A DNA stretch of 64,000 bases from Symbiodinium natans (taxonomy: Eukaryota; Sar; Dinophyceae; Suessiales; Symbiodiniaceae): assembly GCA_905221605.1 (NCBI GenBank), contig CAJNDS010002523.1, positions 2,161,609 to 2,225,608 on the forward strand, read 5' to 3'. The notes below the pieces were generated by a model. The model was not told the origin of the DNA. It ran no database searches and saw nothing but the letters and a program-made list of their open reading frames with translations. Position numbers and translations under genes: made by a program. How positions within the stretch are numbered: position 1 is the first letter of the stretch; each line of letters begins with the position of its first letter. Below are positions 30,405 through 39,914 of the stretch, piece by piece.

Positions 30405-30713
30405 ATGATGTCGTCCCAGGATGAGCCCATGTCCTACGCGCGCTTCTATCAGATCCGCGATGCTGCGGATGGGCCGCTTTGGACTGCTTTGACCAAGGAT
30501 CGGTCCTTTGCGTCTGCCAGGCAAATACTAGCGCACAACTGGAAGGCGCGCTGGAGTGTCATCCGCCTCGAGAACGACCTAGTCAAAACCCTCTTGGACG
30601 CTTTGGCACAGCATCCTGAAGAGCGGGCTCTTTTTGTCCACCACTTGGCCGAAATGTCCCCGGAGTCTGAGCAAGAGGAGCTTCCTCCCGCCGAAGCACC
30701 AGTCAATTCGTGA
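30405..30713 (+). CDS. element ORF c: 102-aa acidic helical protein
   Basis: ATG at 30405 (the frame is open further upstream) to a TGA at 30711. Mixed charged and aromatic residues (SYARFYQIRDAADGPLW, KARWSVIRLENDLVKTLLDA) and a Glu/Pro-rich tail suggest a folded helical core with a disordered end. No recognised domain. It lies in the same orientation as the other element ORFs, ~1.8 kb downstream of ORF b, with no coding signal that I can see between them. Confidence 0.45.
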   Translation: MMSSQDEPMSYARFYQIRDAADGPLWTALTKDRSFASARQILAHNWKARWSVIRLENDLVKTLLDALAQHPEERALFVHHLAEMSPESEQEELPPAEAPVNS

Positions 30714-32144
30714 GGGTGACCCTCGGGCCCTCTGGGCCTTTCTTTCAAGTGTGCTTTGTTACGCAGGCTTTCAAACAGCCATTGTACTTACACACGCTTT
30801 GTTTTGGCTGTCTCGACCGTTCCCTGACACTCTGTGCTTCGGCTCCTGGGCTAGCCTTACTAGGCTTACACCGTGAGATTACGCAGTCGACATCTGACCT
30901 TTCAGTAAGCCTCTGGCTTTAAAGATCCCTCCTTGTGATCTTCTTTTTGGTTTTTGTTGAGCAGGTCTCACATGCTCAGGCAGTCGGCCGGCTTTGGTGC
31001 CTGCGCGGAAAAATGCAAGCAGCAGCGTAGGTATTATTCATTCAGGCTATCGCCACCTGGCTCTCCCCTTTGATAGCGTACCATCCGCCATCTTCATGTT
31101 TTGCTCCCTCTCTGCTTTGGTTCGCTCAGGCCTTGGCCGCTTTCGGCCACCAAAGCTCCGATCGCGTCTCCCCCCTTTCTCGCTTCTGCAGGCACGGCAT
31201 TTGCCCGAAACTCCATAAAGCCCGGTTGACCCTAAGTCGCTACCTTGAGCCTTCGGCGTTCGCCCGCTTACAGGGACGCACTCCGACCCGTAAATACACC
31301 CTGGGCTGTGCTTTGCTCTAGGCGTTTGCTTTACTGGCTGTTAGTATGGGGCCTTGCCCCCGCCTTTTCCTGTCAAAGAGTCAGGCTTGCTTCCTAATTC
31401 TGCCAGTACAGAGCGTTTTATAAGCCTTCAACCGTGTCACACGGTCATCAGTCTTTGGCTCGTCGCAGTTTGGTCTTTCAGCCCTGCGCGCCAGGACTTC
31501 ACAGTCCGTGGGGGCCAGTGCACGTTCGGCGAGGAGGATGGCTCCATGCTTCTTTTGCTGTTCACTGTGAGTATCCGGCACAGCACTTACCCCAGCCCGC
31601 GGCCTTTCTGTAGCGGGCATTACAGTGCTTATCTAGGGCGGTCCCTTCTGTCTGGGGAAACTCGCACTGCTGGCACGACAGAATTCCTGCGTGCGACTTC
31701 TCCCGCCCCTTTTTCTTGGGCACTGTCCCTAAGCCTAGGTGTCCCACATGCCGGGTTTTCCGGGGGGTAGGATAGGATCCTTCGCACTGGTTTAGGGGCT
31801 TCTGCCTGCGACCATGTCAGGAGACTTGCGCCGCTCAGTGGTTCGGATCCGCCGCATTGTCTTTTGGAGTAAATGAGCGGATGCAATGCTTTTCTCCTAG
31901 TACTTTCCTACTTTTGGGAAGGCAGTCAGCCATTTCTCGTGCTTTGGAGCGGTCTGGCGGGCAGCGGCAGAGCCACAGCGCATTCTTTTCCCCCGCGCGG
32001 CCCCCGGCCCTTGTGGCTCTCAGGGAGCCTTAGAGCACTTGCGTGTTACTTGCATTTGAACATGGAACACTTTGCATATCCTTTACTATACAATCACTTT
32101 GAGAGGGTTTCAACAGCTGGTTTACCTGCCCGCGGGTCGGGCAC
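30714..32144. other. element interior between ORFs c and d, no gene recognised
   Basis: Same T/C-rich character; no convincing frame or repeat. Confidence 0.4.
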
Positions 32145-32444
32145 ATGGACCACTCCGACGAGGTGGCTTTTCTGAGGGAGGAAGTCTCTCGTCTCAGGCA
32201 TCAAGTTGCCATTCTGCAAGGGGACCTGTCGGGCGCTCATCTGACTGCAGAAGGGCTTCTCGCGCGTGTCCTCGCTCTGGAGCAATCGTCCAGCGGGCAC
32301 AGCGTCCGGCTGTCTGACATGGAGGCTGACCTCGAGCTTTGCAGCACTCGTCTGGCAGAGGTCCAGGCCTCCCTTTGTGCAGTCATCCAAGGCATTGGAT
32401 CTGTCCTTTGCTCTGTGCTCCGACAGTTGGGAAATCGACCCTAG
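32145..32444 (+). CDS. element ORF d: 99-aa coiled-coil protein
   Basis: ATG-to-stop frame with clear heptad spacing (DEVAFLREEVSRLRHQVAIL and two more Leu-rich stretches to about residue 90). Probably a dimer or trimer coiled coil. It is the last ORF before B1. Coiled coils occur in gag-like and nucleic-acid-chaperone proteins of other retroelements, but no specific homology is claimed. Confidence 0.5.
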   Translation: MDHSDEVAFLREEVSRLRHQVAILQGDLSGAHLTAEGLLARVLALEQSSSGHSVRLSDMEADLELCSTRLAEVQASLCAVIQGIGSVLCSVLRQLGNRP

Positions 32445-32685
32445 CCGTGACCTTCGCCTACCTCATCCGCGGAGGATCGGGTTGTGACACGCCCTTCTAC
32501 CAGACGACCGGCTTCTGTGGAGCTGTTTTGGTTTTGGCTCTGCATTTGGAGCTTTGATTTCACTGGAGCTGCGTTACAATACTCGGCTTGAGCCACCCAG
32601 AGACTGGGGGCATGCCTGGCACGTCTTCGCTCACTTTTAAAAATTGGGCTGTTCGATGCGAGCTTTGACTTTGCCAGTGTTAAAT

Positions 32686-32873
32686 TGGTGGTAAGATTTG
32701 TTGCCAGCTTTGCCAATAATTCGATTGCATGCTTTGTGCTTCGAACTCTGAGCTGCATTTCCGGCAAAGTCAAAAGGGAAGGAGCGAGAGCTTGTGGTAG
32801 GTGCTCACTTAGCCTGGACTTTCCCTAGGGCTTGGTAGTGGCTTTGGTAGTGTGGCTTGAACTAGCTGTGAAC
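32686..32873 (+). repeat. split direct repeat B1
   Basis: 188 bp from TGGTGGTAAGAT to GCTGTGAAC, repeated at 33453-33641 with one substitution and one extra T near the left edge. Confidence 0.93.
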
Positions 32874-32879
32874 GGTTCA
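32869..32879. promoter_or_regulatory. palindromic B1/A2 junction, candidate recombinase crossover site
   Basis: TGAAC G GTTCA is a perfect inverted repeat around one base, exactly where B1 ends and A2 begins. The two outer ends of the element (GGTTCA at left, TGAAC at right) are its halves. The role as a crossover core is inference. Confidence 0.6.
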
Positions 32880-32999
32880 TGTGTTTACTCATGTCTGTTT
32901 ACTGTTGTGAAAGATCACCGTACTTTGTTGCTTTTGGTTCAAGCCACACACCAAATCATGCAGCTTGCATTACATCGCTGGGTAGCTTCGCTTTTCGAT
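32873..32999 (+). repeat. split direct repeat A2
   Basis: Identical copy of A1, directly abutting B1. The join forms TGAAC-G-GTTCA (32869-32879). Confidence 0.93.
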
Positions 33000-33079
33000 C
33001 CCACCCGCCACTCCCATTATGAAGCTTCATTCCTTCATTTGGGACGGGTCTCGGGACCTTTGTACAGCCGGAGCTTGCT

Positions 33080-33310
33080 CATCTTGCACTCGTGTCACAT
33101 TGTCCTTGCTTTCTGCTTTGGGACATGTTCCCTACTCTGGCTCTCAGCCGGGTCATCCCAAAAGGGCCCCCGTCTTCTAAACGGCTGTGATAGCTCGCTG
33201 TGCAACCGTGTCGCAGTAGTGTTTTGTTTTCTGCTTTGGAACTTGTCCCATACTCGCGTGCTGTCAGCCGATTCAATCCTGAGGCGCACCCGTCCTCTAA
33301 ACGGCTGGAG
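33080..33310 (+). repeat. two tandem ~115-bp copies in the A2-B2 spacer
   Basis: Both copies carry TTTTCTGCTTTGG or TTTCTGCTTTGG, then a divergent middle, and end CTTCTAAACGGCTG or CCTCTAAACGGCTG. Confidence 0.8.
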
Positions 33311-33452
33311 CTAGCCTTGTTTCACGAGAATCCACGAGATCGCTTTTCGATCGCTTTTCCTGCCTTGGTTAAGGTCTCTTCTGTTTTGCTCCTGTGTTTT
33401 ATCGTCATGGCGCGTTCAGATTCTCTGCGTTGGCACAATTCATCTGCTTGCA

Positions 33453-33641
33453 TGGTGGTAAGATCTGTTTGCCAGCTTTGCCAATAATTCGATTGCATGC
33501 TTTGTGCTTCGAACTCTGAGCTGCATTTCCGGCAAAGTCAAAAGGGAAGGAGCGAGAGCTTGTGGTAGGTGCTCACTTAGCCTGGACTTTCCCTAGGGCT
33601 TGGTAGTGGCTTTGGTAGTGTGGCTTGAACTAGCTGTGAAC
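33453..33641 (+). repeat. split direct repeat B2 (right end of the element)
   Basis: Copy of B1 ending GCTGTGAAC. The next bases CGTCTGG are the resumed recombinase coding sequence. Confidence 0.93.
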
Positions 33642-34835
33642 CGTCTGGTCTTTTGTCAATTGTGTCTTGAAGATGCCCCGCACAGCTGCATCAACTTTGG
33701 ATACGTGCCTCAGGGCTATCAAGTGGAGTTTTCACTCCCTAGGATTACGTGTGCGCCTTGAGGTTTTTCAGAGTGCACGTGTCAACGGGCTGGTAGCCAA
33801 AAGCTTTGGCCAACAAGAGTCCGTGGGACCCGGCTCCTCCTCTGCAGGTGCATGAAGTGTTGCAACTTCACGCAATCGCTCAGGACGAGGGCGTCTCTCT
33901 TATTGATAGATGTGGCGCAGTGCATTTTTTGGCCATGCTTTATGGTAGGGCCAGATCCTCCGATGTTCGATGTATCCAACTTTTGATCATTGACAAGAGT
34001 GGCTCGGATTGGAGTCACGGTTTCATTGAACTAGGTACCCTCCACCATAAAACTTCCCGGCTTGATGCCCAGCGGCGACGAATTCTTCCATTGGTGATTC
34101 CGGGAATTGGCATAGCCAAAGTCCCGTGGACAGCTGCTGCTGGAGCTAAGGGCTGAGGTTGGTTTGCCGAATGATGGCATTGATGTTCCTTTCCTGCCGG
34201 CGCCACGACCCGATGGTAGTTGGTCCTCTGACCCCTTGTCATCTAGCGAAGTGACTCGCTGGCTTCGATTTCTGCTCCCTCGTCCCGATTCGGAGAAGCC
34301 TCTGTCTAGTCACTCTCTCAAGGTGACTACTCTGGTGTGGTGCTCTAAGTTCGGCATGCTTCGGGAAACTAAGCGTGTTCTTGGTCATCACGCTGACGCT
34401 GCAACAGGATCGGACGCGGTGTACGGTCGGGAGCTGCAGAGCGCCGCGCTGCGAGAGTACATTATTATCCTGGAAGCAATTGCTTCAGGAAAATTCTTCC
34501 CTGACCAAACCAGGAGCAGCCATTTTGCTCAAGGATGGAGCCGTCAGACAATCATGCAATCAGCTGCGGTCACACCTGGCGCCGATGAGACCACTCTGGT
34601 GGACGCGGCGGATGATCAGGATGATGCCTGGGCTGTTGTCTCGGATGTGTCGGATTCTGAAGAGGACGAATCGGAGGACCCCTCGTACTGGGCTCACCCC
34701 ACGCGTCAGGTTCTGCACAGAACCACACTAGGGTCTGCTATGTTTTTGTGCGGCCGAGCTTTTGGAGACCACTACCGCCGCGTCCCTATGGTTAGGGCAC
34801 ATGCTTACCCTCAGTGCTCTAAGTGTTTCTCTTAG
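33642..34835 (+). pseudogene. tyrosine recombinase of the old DIRS-like element, catalytic part
   Basis: Continues the gene interrupted at 24036. The first frame runs to ~33825, a second (about 33825-34130) contains YGRARSSDVR with the first catalytic Arg, and a third (from ~34130 to 34835) contains SSHSLKVTTLVWC, LGHHADAATGSDAVYGRE and an acidic tail. The catalytic set reads R...H-x-x-K...H...Y, with Lys where most tyrosine recombinases have the second Arg; I recall the same Lys in related dinoflagellate sequences. Two frameshifts and the insertion make it inactive. It lies upstream of the gag, which is unusual for DIRS-like elements. Confidence 0.8.
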
Positions 34836-34974
34836 AGCCAGCCTTTTTGAAGCGCTGAGCATGAGCTCCGCATGGAAAATAGCGGCGAGAGTTTGAAATT
34901 ATGTAGTTTCATTGACAGAGGAGTGATGTCCCTGCCTGCGAGTTTTGTTCGGCTCATGTCAGCTTGCAGTAGCC

Positions 34975-36235
34975 ATGACGAGTTCCGTGGATTCGGCCCC
35001 TTATTTCCTCCAGCGAGCAGAGGAAATCTTGCTCACCAAGCGAGTCACTGATGCGCTGAATGCAAAAGTGGTCAAAACCTTGGCTCAGTTAGCCTTCTGC
35101 CTGGGTCAGCCGGGTCAGCTCCTGGCCCAGACCGACTTCGATGCATGGAGTGACTCAGTTTTGACGGGCCTTACGGTAGGCGAGAAGGCATCGTTGAGAC
35201 GCCTGATTCTTGAAGCCCAGACGATGCTGGTGGCCTCCCTCAAGGATATGGCAGAGCCATCTGAAGGTGCTTCGCCCAAGAAGGTGGGACTCGCTGAGCG
35301 CAATGCACGCATGGACCAGTTGCGCACTCAGCTCTCGGGGATTTCCTTGACTGGCCAGTTAGAGCCCAGCCATGCGCTGTTGGACATGACAGTTCAGCAG
35401 TGGGAGAACCGATGTCTTAAGTACATTGGCCCGGAAAAATGCCATAGCCGCGAAGAGGAAGTTCAGAACCTGAAGCCATTGACTACCAGCCTTTCTCTTG
35501 AAGGGGGCAAACTCAAGGTTACGGAGTCTTCTGGTATGGAGGATCGTGACATAGAGGGCTCTCTGCAGGTGTTGAACGCCCTTCGGCGGCGCGGCGTTGC
35601 ATACGCCTTTGCCCGGTTGATTACGTTTCCTTGCTTTTCAAGTACCTCACGAAACCAGCTCAGCAAGGTTATCGCAAGGTTTCCCTGCGTCAGATTCTAC
35701 GAGCAGACAAGTTGGCTTTCGCGAAGATGTCGGAGGCAGGAGAGGATGTTCGTGCAGACGCTTCGGGGACTTTGCCCTTGGATGCCAGGATTTCCTCGGT
35801 GTTGCAGGATTACGATTTGATTGTTGCTCTTCTCCCTTTGGGGGATCTGGAAAGCGGAGGCAAGCTTCGATTGCAGCCATCCGTACGAGAATGCTCCAAA
35901 CAAAGGAAAGCAGGGCAAGGGAAGACCTTTTTCGAGCCCTAGTTGCTTTGAGTCATGGCCCAGTAAGGGTAAGCCCTTGCCGAAAGGCAAGGAGAACGCT
36001 GGAAAAGGGAAAGGTTACGGGGCCGGTAAGTCGGAATGGCTACCTGAGGGCCTACGTTACCAGGGAGCATCCGCTTGGAACCAGAAAGGCAACAAAGTCT
36101 GCTATGGATTCAATCTCGGCGGGTGTAATGACGCCAATTGTCAGAGAGGTGATCACGGTTGCGTCATCTACAAATGTGGTGGTGACCACCCGGTCACCAA
36201 GTGTCCGCTGAAGCCTAAGAAGCTGGTGATCCTAG
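34975..36235 (+). pseudogene. Gag-like protein of the old DIRS-like element
   Basis: ATG at 34975. The helical capsid-like region begins SSVDSAPYFLQRAEEILLTK and contains LDMTVQQWENRCLKYIGPEK. The frame shifts near 35630 (continuing YLTKPAQQGYRKVSLRQIL) and shifts back near 35880. A Lys/Gly-rich basic region follows, then a Cys/His cluster (VCYGFNLGGCNDANCQRGDHG, C-x-C-G-G-D-H and a final TKC), a zinc-finger-like nucleic-acid-binding module as in other dinoflagellate gags. Two compensating indels indicate decay. Confidence 0.75.
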
Positions 36236-36519
36236 CCTTGATGCGACTTCGCTGGCCGATGGTTCCTCAGGATGAACCCGTTAGGGGCGTCATCTCTGCT
36301 CCGGCCCAGGAGGTCGATAGGCAGGCCTTGCCTTCAGGCGCGGGATTGGACCCCGCATCTGAGGATAGGGTTACCGGCGGTATCGATTTTGGTTTCGAAT
36401 TTCCTCCTTTGATGGCTTCGGCGCTGTCAGCTACAACGCTGCCATTTTTCCAGACCGGTGATGAGGCATCTTCCCGGGACGCGCAGTGTTCTTCGGCTGC
36501 AGCGCCGCAGCGAGTTTTC

Positions 36520-37050
36520 TCGGATGCGTCGCACGGGGGTCCTGCCCGCGCGATCCTTCAATGCTTTGCAGGGCAAGCCCGGGTAGCTTCAGCTCTGATT
36601 ACGCAGGGTTATTTTGCTTATGGAGTGGATCGTGTTAAACACAAATCTGCTATGGCACCTGTTTTGCAAATGGACCTGTCCTCTCGGACATCTTGTGATT
36701 CTATTCTTACTTGGTTGGACAAACAGAAGATTGCGGGGGTACTGATTTGCATACCGAAGCATGCCATCTCCGCGGCATTTGTTTTCGCGGTTATCAACGG
36801 ATGCCTCGATAGAGACTTGCCGCTAGTGGTAGAGGGCTCTTGCAAGTCCCCCTTTTGGACGAATATGAGCCAACTTCCAGACGCTCAGCAAGCGCCCCAT
36901 TGGATTGAAGTCGAGTGGGGGTGTTGGATTCCTACGAGTCAGCAGCGGAGTTTTGTGATGTCGAACCTCCCAGAAATTACCACAGTTAGGCGTGAAGGGC
37001 GAGAACCGGCTGGGAAATCGACAGTACCTGAAGTATCCTCAGCGGGATAA
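36520..37050 (+). pseudogene. methyltransferase-like domain fused downstream of gag
   Basis: In frame with the zinc cluster: AILQCFAGQARVASALITQG then FAYGVDRVKHKS, an LQMDLSS segment and GVLICIPKHAISAAF. This is the layout of an SAM-dependent methyltransferase fold (glycine-containing first loop, acidic residue after strand 2, DL loop, catalytic loop). The catalytic PP[CN]-type tetrapeptide expected after strand 4 is replaced by CIPKHA, so activity is doubtful. Several DIRS-like elements carry a methyltransferase domain, though usually elsewhere in the element. The domain call is by motif reading only. Confidence 0.5.
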
Positions 37051-37283
37051 CCTCGAGGTTTTGCCACTGCCTTGGCTGAGGTTTTTGCGGCTGGCGTCAC
37101 AGCGAGGAAGCTTCTGTGTAGCAACCCTTCTTTGGCCAATAAGGCCCTCCGAGTGTCGGCCATGCACCAGCCTCGCGGGCATTTGAATGAGGTCATGCCC
37201 GAATGGAAGGTGGTCGTCTATGTGCTGCTGCCTCGCGCGGTAACTGAGGACCCCTTCTCAGGGTGCAAACGTCTTAAGCAGGA
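37051..37283 (+). pseudogene. coding link between methyltransferase and reverse transcriptase, frameshifted
   Basis: A frame from 37072 (MAEVFAAGVTARKLLCSNPS..) reads like continued polyprotein and overlaps the reverse transcriptase ORF start, so at least one frameshift lies around 37050 and another near 37300. Confidence 0.4.
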
Positions 37284-38864
37284 GTGGCCACCCTGCCGGC
37301 AGATTCCCAGCTTTTGTCGCGGACTCAGACAGGGGGGCACTTGAGCCCGCAACTTCAGCAGGAAATGCAGAAACTGGATGGCGCCTCAGTGCTGAGAGTG
37401 GGGATTCCTTGGGATCCGATTGAATTTATTGGGAAGGCAGCAAAGCTAGGCCACCCTTATCATCAACTCTCTAAATGTAACCAACCCTTAGAGAAGTTGA
37501 TTGAGCAGCTTGTACATAGACCAGGCTCGGTGAGATCACAGAGAAAGCTTTGCCTCGAGAGATGGGCTAGAAGAGCCAAAGAACTGGAGCCAGAGGAAGC
37601 CCAGTTGAAGGCTGGCATGTCTGCTCATCGGGGAAAGATCCTCGGACCAAAACGTATCCTCCTCTTTCAAGAAATGCTTAAAGACATTCAATATGACGAT
37701 ATGGACGTGGTGCAGGAGCTCATTCATGGAGCCACGCTGACGGGCCCTATCCCGGTGACGGGAGTGTTGGATGCGAAGCTTAAGCCAGCCAGGATGGATA
37801 TCGAGCAACTTGTGGACATGTCCGAGCAGGTGTGTGAACAGATTTTCGCCAGGACAACATCCAGTGGTGATAAAGACATGGACACACTGTTGTGGGAGAA
37901 AACTTTGGAAGAGGTTGAGAAGGGTCACCTCACAGGCCCTTTCGACATTAGCCACCTCCCGAAAGGTTGTTTAGTGAGTTCCCGATTCCCTCTGCTGCAG
38001 GGAGGCAAACTCCGGCCTATAGACAACTACTCGTCCAGCCTCATCAATGACACTGTCACTGTGTCTGAGAAACCTGTCACACATTCAATTGATGAGATCG
38101 CACTTCTTATTACCAAGCTGTCGAAAGCAGCTAGGAAGAAAGGCCTGTTGGAGCTCTTCGGGAAGACTGCCGATCTCAGAAGCGCCTATCGGCAGTTGGC
38201 CATCTCGGATGAAGGTTTGAGATTCTCGTACTTGGCAGTGTACGACCCTGCCGAGGGGAAGCCCAAGCTGTTCCAGCAACTGGCAGTGCCTTTTGGTGCC
38301 ACGAAAGCAGTGTATTTCTTTTTGAGGGTTGCGAGGGCACTTTGGACGATCCTGGTTAAAGGAGCTCGGATCCCTACGACGAGTTACTTTGACGATTTTG
38401 TTCTCCTCGCATTGAGTGGTGACAGGAGTTCATGTTCGGACACCTTCGACGAGGTCATGAAACATCTAGGCTGGAAGTTGTCATCAGACAAGGCTACCGA
38501 GTGGAGTACGAACTTCGAAGCGTTAGGCGTTTTGTTCGAGCTGGATTAGACAGGGACAGGGGTCTTGAAGGTCAGGAACACAGAACGAAGGCGCCGCGAA
38601 CTGGTAGCCGCCATCAGGGGTTTCTTGGAGAATGGTTCAATGAGCCAGAAGGAAGCTTTACAGCTGAGGGGCCGGTTGCAGTTTGCCCAAGCCCAATTCT
38701 TTGGCAGATTGGGCAGGAGGTGTTTGGTTGAAATCGCGAGACACGCCTATGGTGGTAGACGGAAAATTCCGGGATACACCAAAGACCTTTTGGAAGATTT
38801 TAGCAAATTCTTGGACGCTGCTCAACCCAGGTTGGTGGGACAGGTGTCTGCAGATCTTTCATGA
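37284..38864 (+). pseudogene. DIRS-like reverse transcriptase with start of RNase H, one in-frame stop
   Basis: Open to TAG at 38547-38549 (421 codons) and then open again in the same frame to 38864. The RT motifs are intact: KLRPIDNYSSSLINDTV, motif A ADLRSAYRQLAI, motif B QLAVPFGATKAVYFFLRV and motif C TSYFDDFVLLA. The stop sits just after ALGVLFELD, followed by TGTGVLKV.. and RRRRELVAAIRGFL, the thumb/connection region. A single stop in an otherwise clean ORF may be a recent mutation or, less likely, readthrough. Motif style (FDD, GVLF) fits the DIRS/Ngaro side of reverse transcriptases. Confidence 0.8.
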
Positions 38865-39615
38865 TGCTTACTGATGCAGCCGTGGTGTGCTCCTTACAGG
38901 GAGTGGGTCAGCACTGTCGTTCTTCAGTGTGCCGATCTCTGACCTACAAACTCAAGCGTTGTCTAATCCCCCACCCCTTAATAAATGTAAATAGGGGGGG
39001 GGGGGGGGCGCATATATGCAAAACAATATTTTTTACATTTTCCGGGTTGTGGCAGAAGGGGTGGACTGTGGGGGGGGGGGGGGTAGGTAGCTTTTTCTGT
39101 CAGTGTGCACTTCTTTGCTGTGCTCGCATAGGATTTTACATTTACTGTTTCTCCTCGTCCCCCGAGCCCGAAAATGTAATTTACATTTTCCGCCCTTATC
39201 TACAGAGGAAGAGCAAACCATTATCTATGAGTTGTAAATGCTCGGGGTTTTGGTTGGTTTAAAGTTACTGACGCACAAGACCGCAGCCTTCGCTGAATCA
39301 TATTCCCAGCATGGAGCGACTGCTGGAACTGGGGTAATCATTTACCTCGACAATGATGCGGCGCGACATGCTTACATTTCGGGGTCTGCCAAGAAAGGAG
39401 TTGCTGGAATGCTGGTCGATGAAGCGAACTTCTTGGAGTATGTTCACGGCATTTTGCCGTGGTACGCAAGGGTTGCCTCGCCCGCGAATTTAGCGGATCA
39501 ACCTTCAAGGTTGCAACTTGATTTGGTTAGGAAGTTAGGATTCCAGGATGAATCACTCGAGGCAGGCGAGATCGTTTCGGCGATTGTAAAGAGAGCCTCG
39601 CAGCTGAGAGTTTGA
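38865..39615 (+). pseudogene. RNase H region broken by a G-rich insertion
   Basis: A remnant LLTDAAVVCSL-like start lies just after 38864. About 230 bp of G-rich sequence interrupts, and coding resumes around 39199 with EEEQTIIYEL, a TAA at 39235, MLGVLVGLKLL, then GVIIYLDNDAARHAYISGSA and NLADQPSRLQ to the stop at 39613. IIYLDND and PANLADQPSR are the RNase H hallmarks of this element class. The TAA falls where the catalytic Glu codon of the E-x-L block would be expected, which is inference. Confidence 0.65.
38975..39195. repeat. G-rich insertion with G15 and G14 runs
   Basis: G runs at 38994-39008 and 39070-39083. TTACATTTTCCG recurs, and the palindrome GAAAATGTAATTTACATTTTC lies near 39170. 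It interrupts RNase H coding sequence. It may be a small MITE-like insertion, but its ends are not defined. Confidence 0.5.
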
Positions 39616-39914
39616 CGCACGGCTCAGGTGAGTGGGGGGAAGGAGCCTTGTGTCTCACAGGACATTTCGAGACTTGACAACAGTCTTGGGTCTTACAGGA
39701 GGGATTGAGATCCAACCAGCCGTGCTCGGTACTGATTCCCCATCATGTGAAAAGAGTCGAGTGCGAGCCTAGTGATGCGAGCATACTGATGTTTGAGTGT
39801 GAGAGTGTTTACACTTGAAGTGCTCAAACATGACACGACGTTGCAAAACAAGCACGGTCTTTGAACAATAATCCGTGCTCTGCGCTGCGCTGAGTTTGGG
39901 CCTTAGGGGCCTCA
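39616..39914. other. 3' region of the old element, short palindrome
   Basis: ATGTTTGAG (about 39789) and CTCAAACAT (about 39823) can pair. It could be a terminal structure of the old element. No split repeat partner was found upstream of 23693. Confidence 0.35.

Larger units (their letters stand above)
24037..33641 (+). mobile_element. 9.6-kb tyrosine-recombinase-type element with split direct repeats (PAT/Ngaro-like, non-autonomous)
   Basis: Layout A1 - internal region - B1 - A2 - spacer - B2. A1 (24036-24162) and A2 (32873-32999) read as identical over 127 bp; B1 (32686-32873) and B2 (33453-33641) differ at about two positions at the outer edge. B1 touches A2, as expected if B1A2 copies a circle junction. 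No target duplication is seen, and removing the element restores the recombinase frame. These are hallmarks of PAT/Ngaro retrotransposons. Four plus-strand ORFs are inside, but I found no reverse transcriptase, RNase H or recombinase, so it is probably mobilised in trans. The plus strand is inferred from the ORFs and repeat order. The right edge is ambiguous by one C. Confidence 0.85.
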
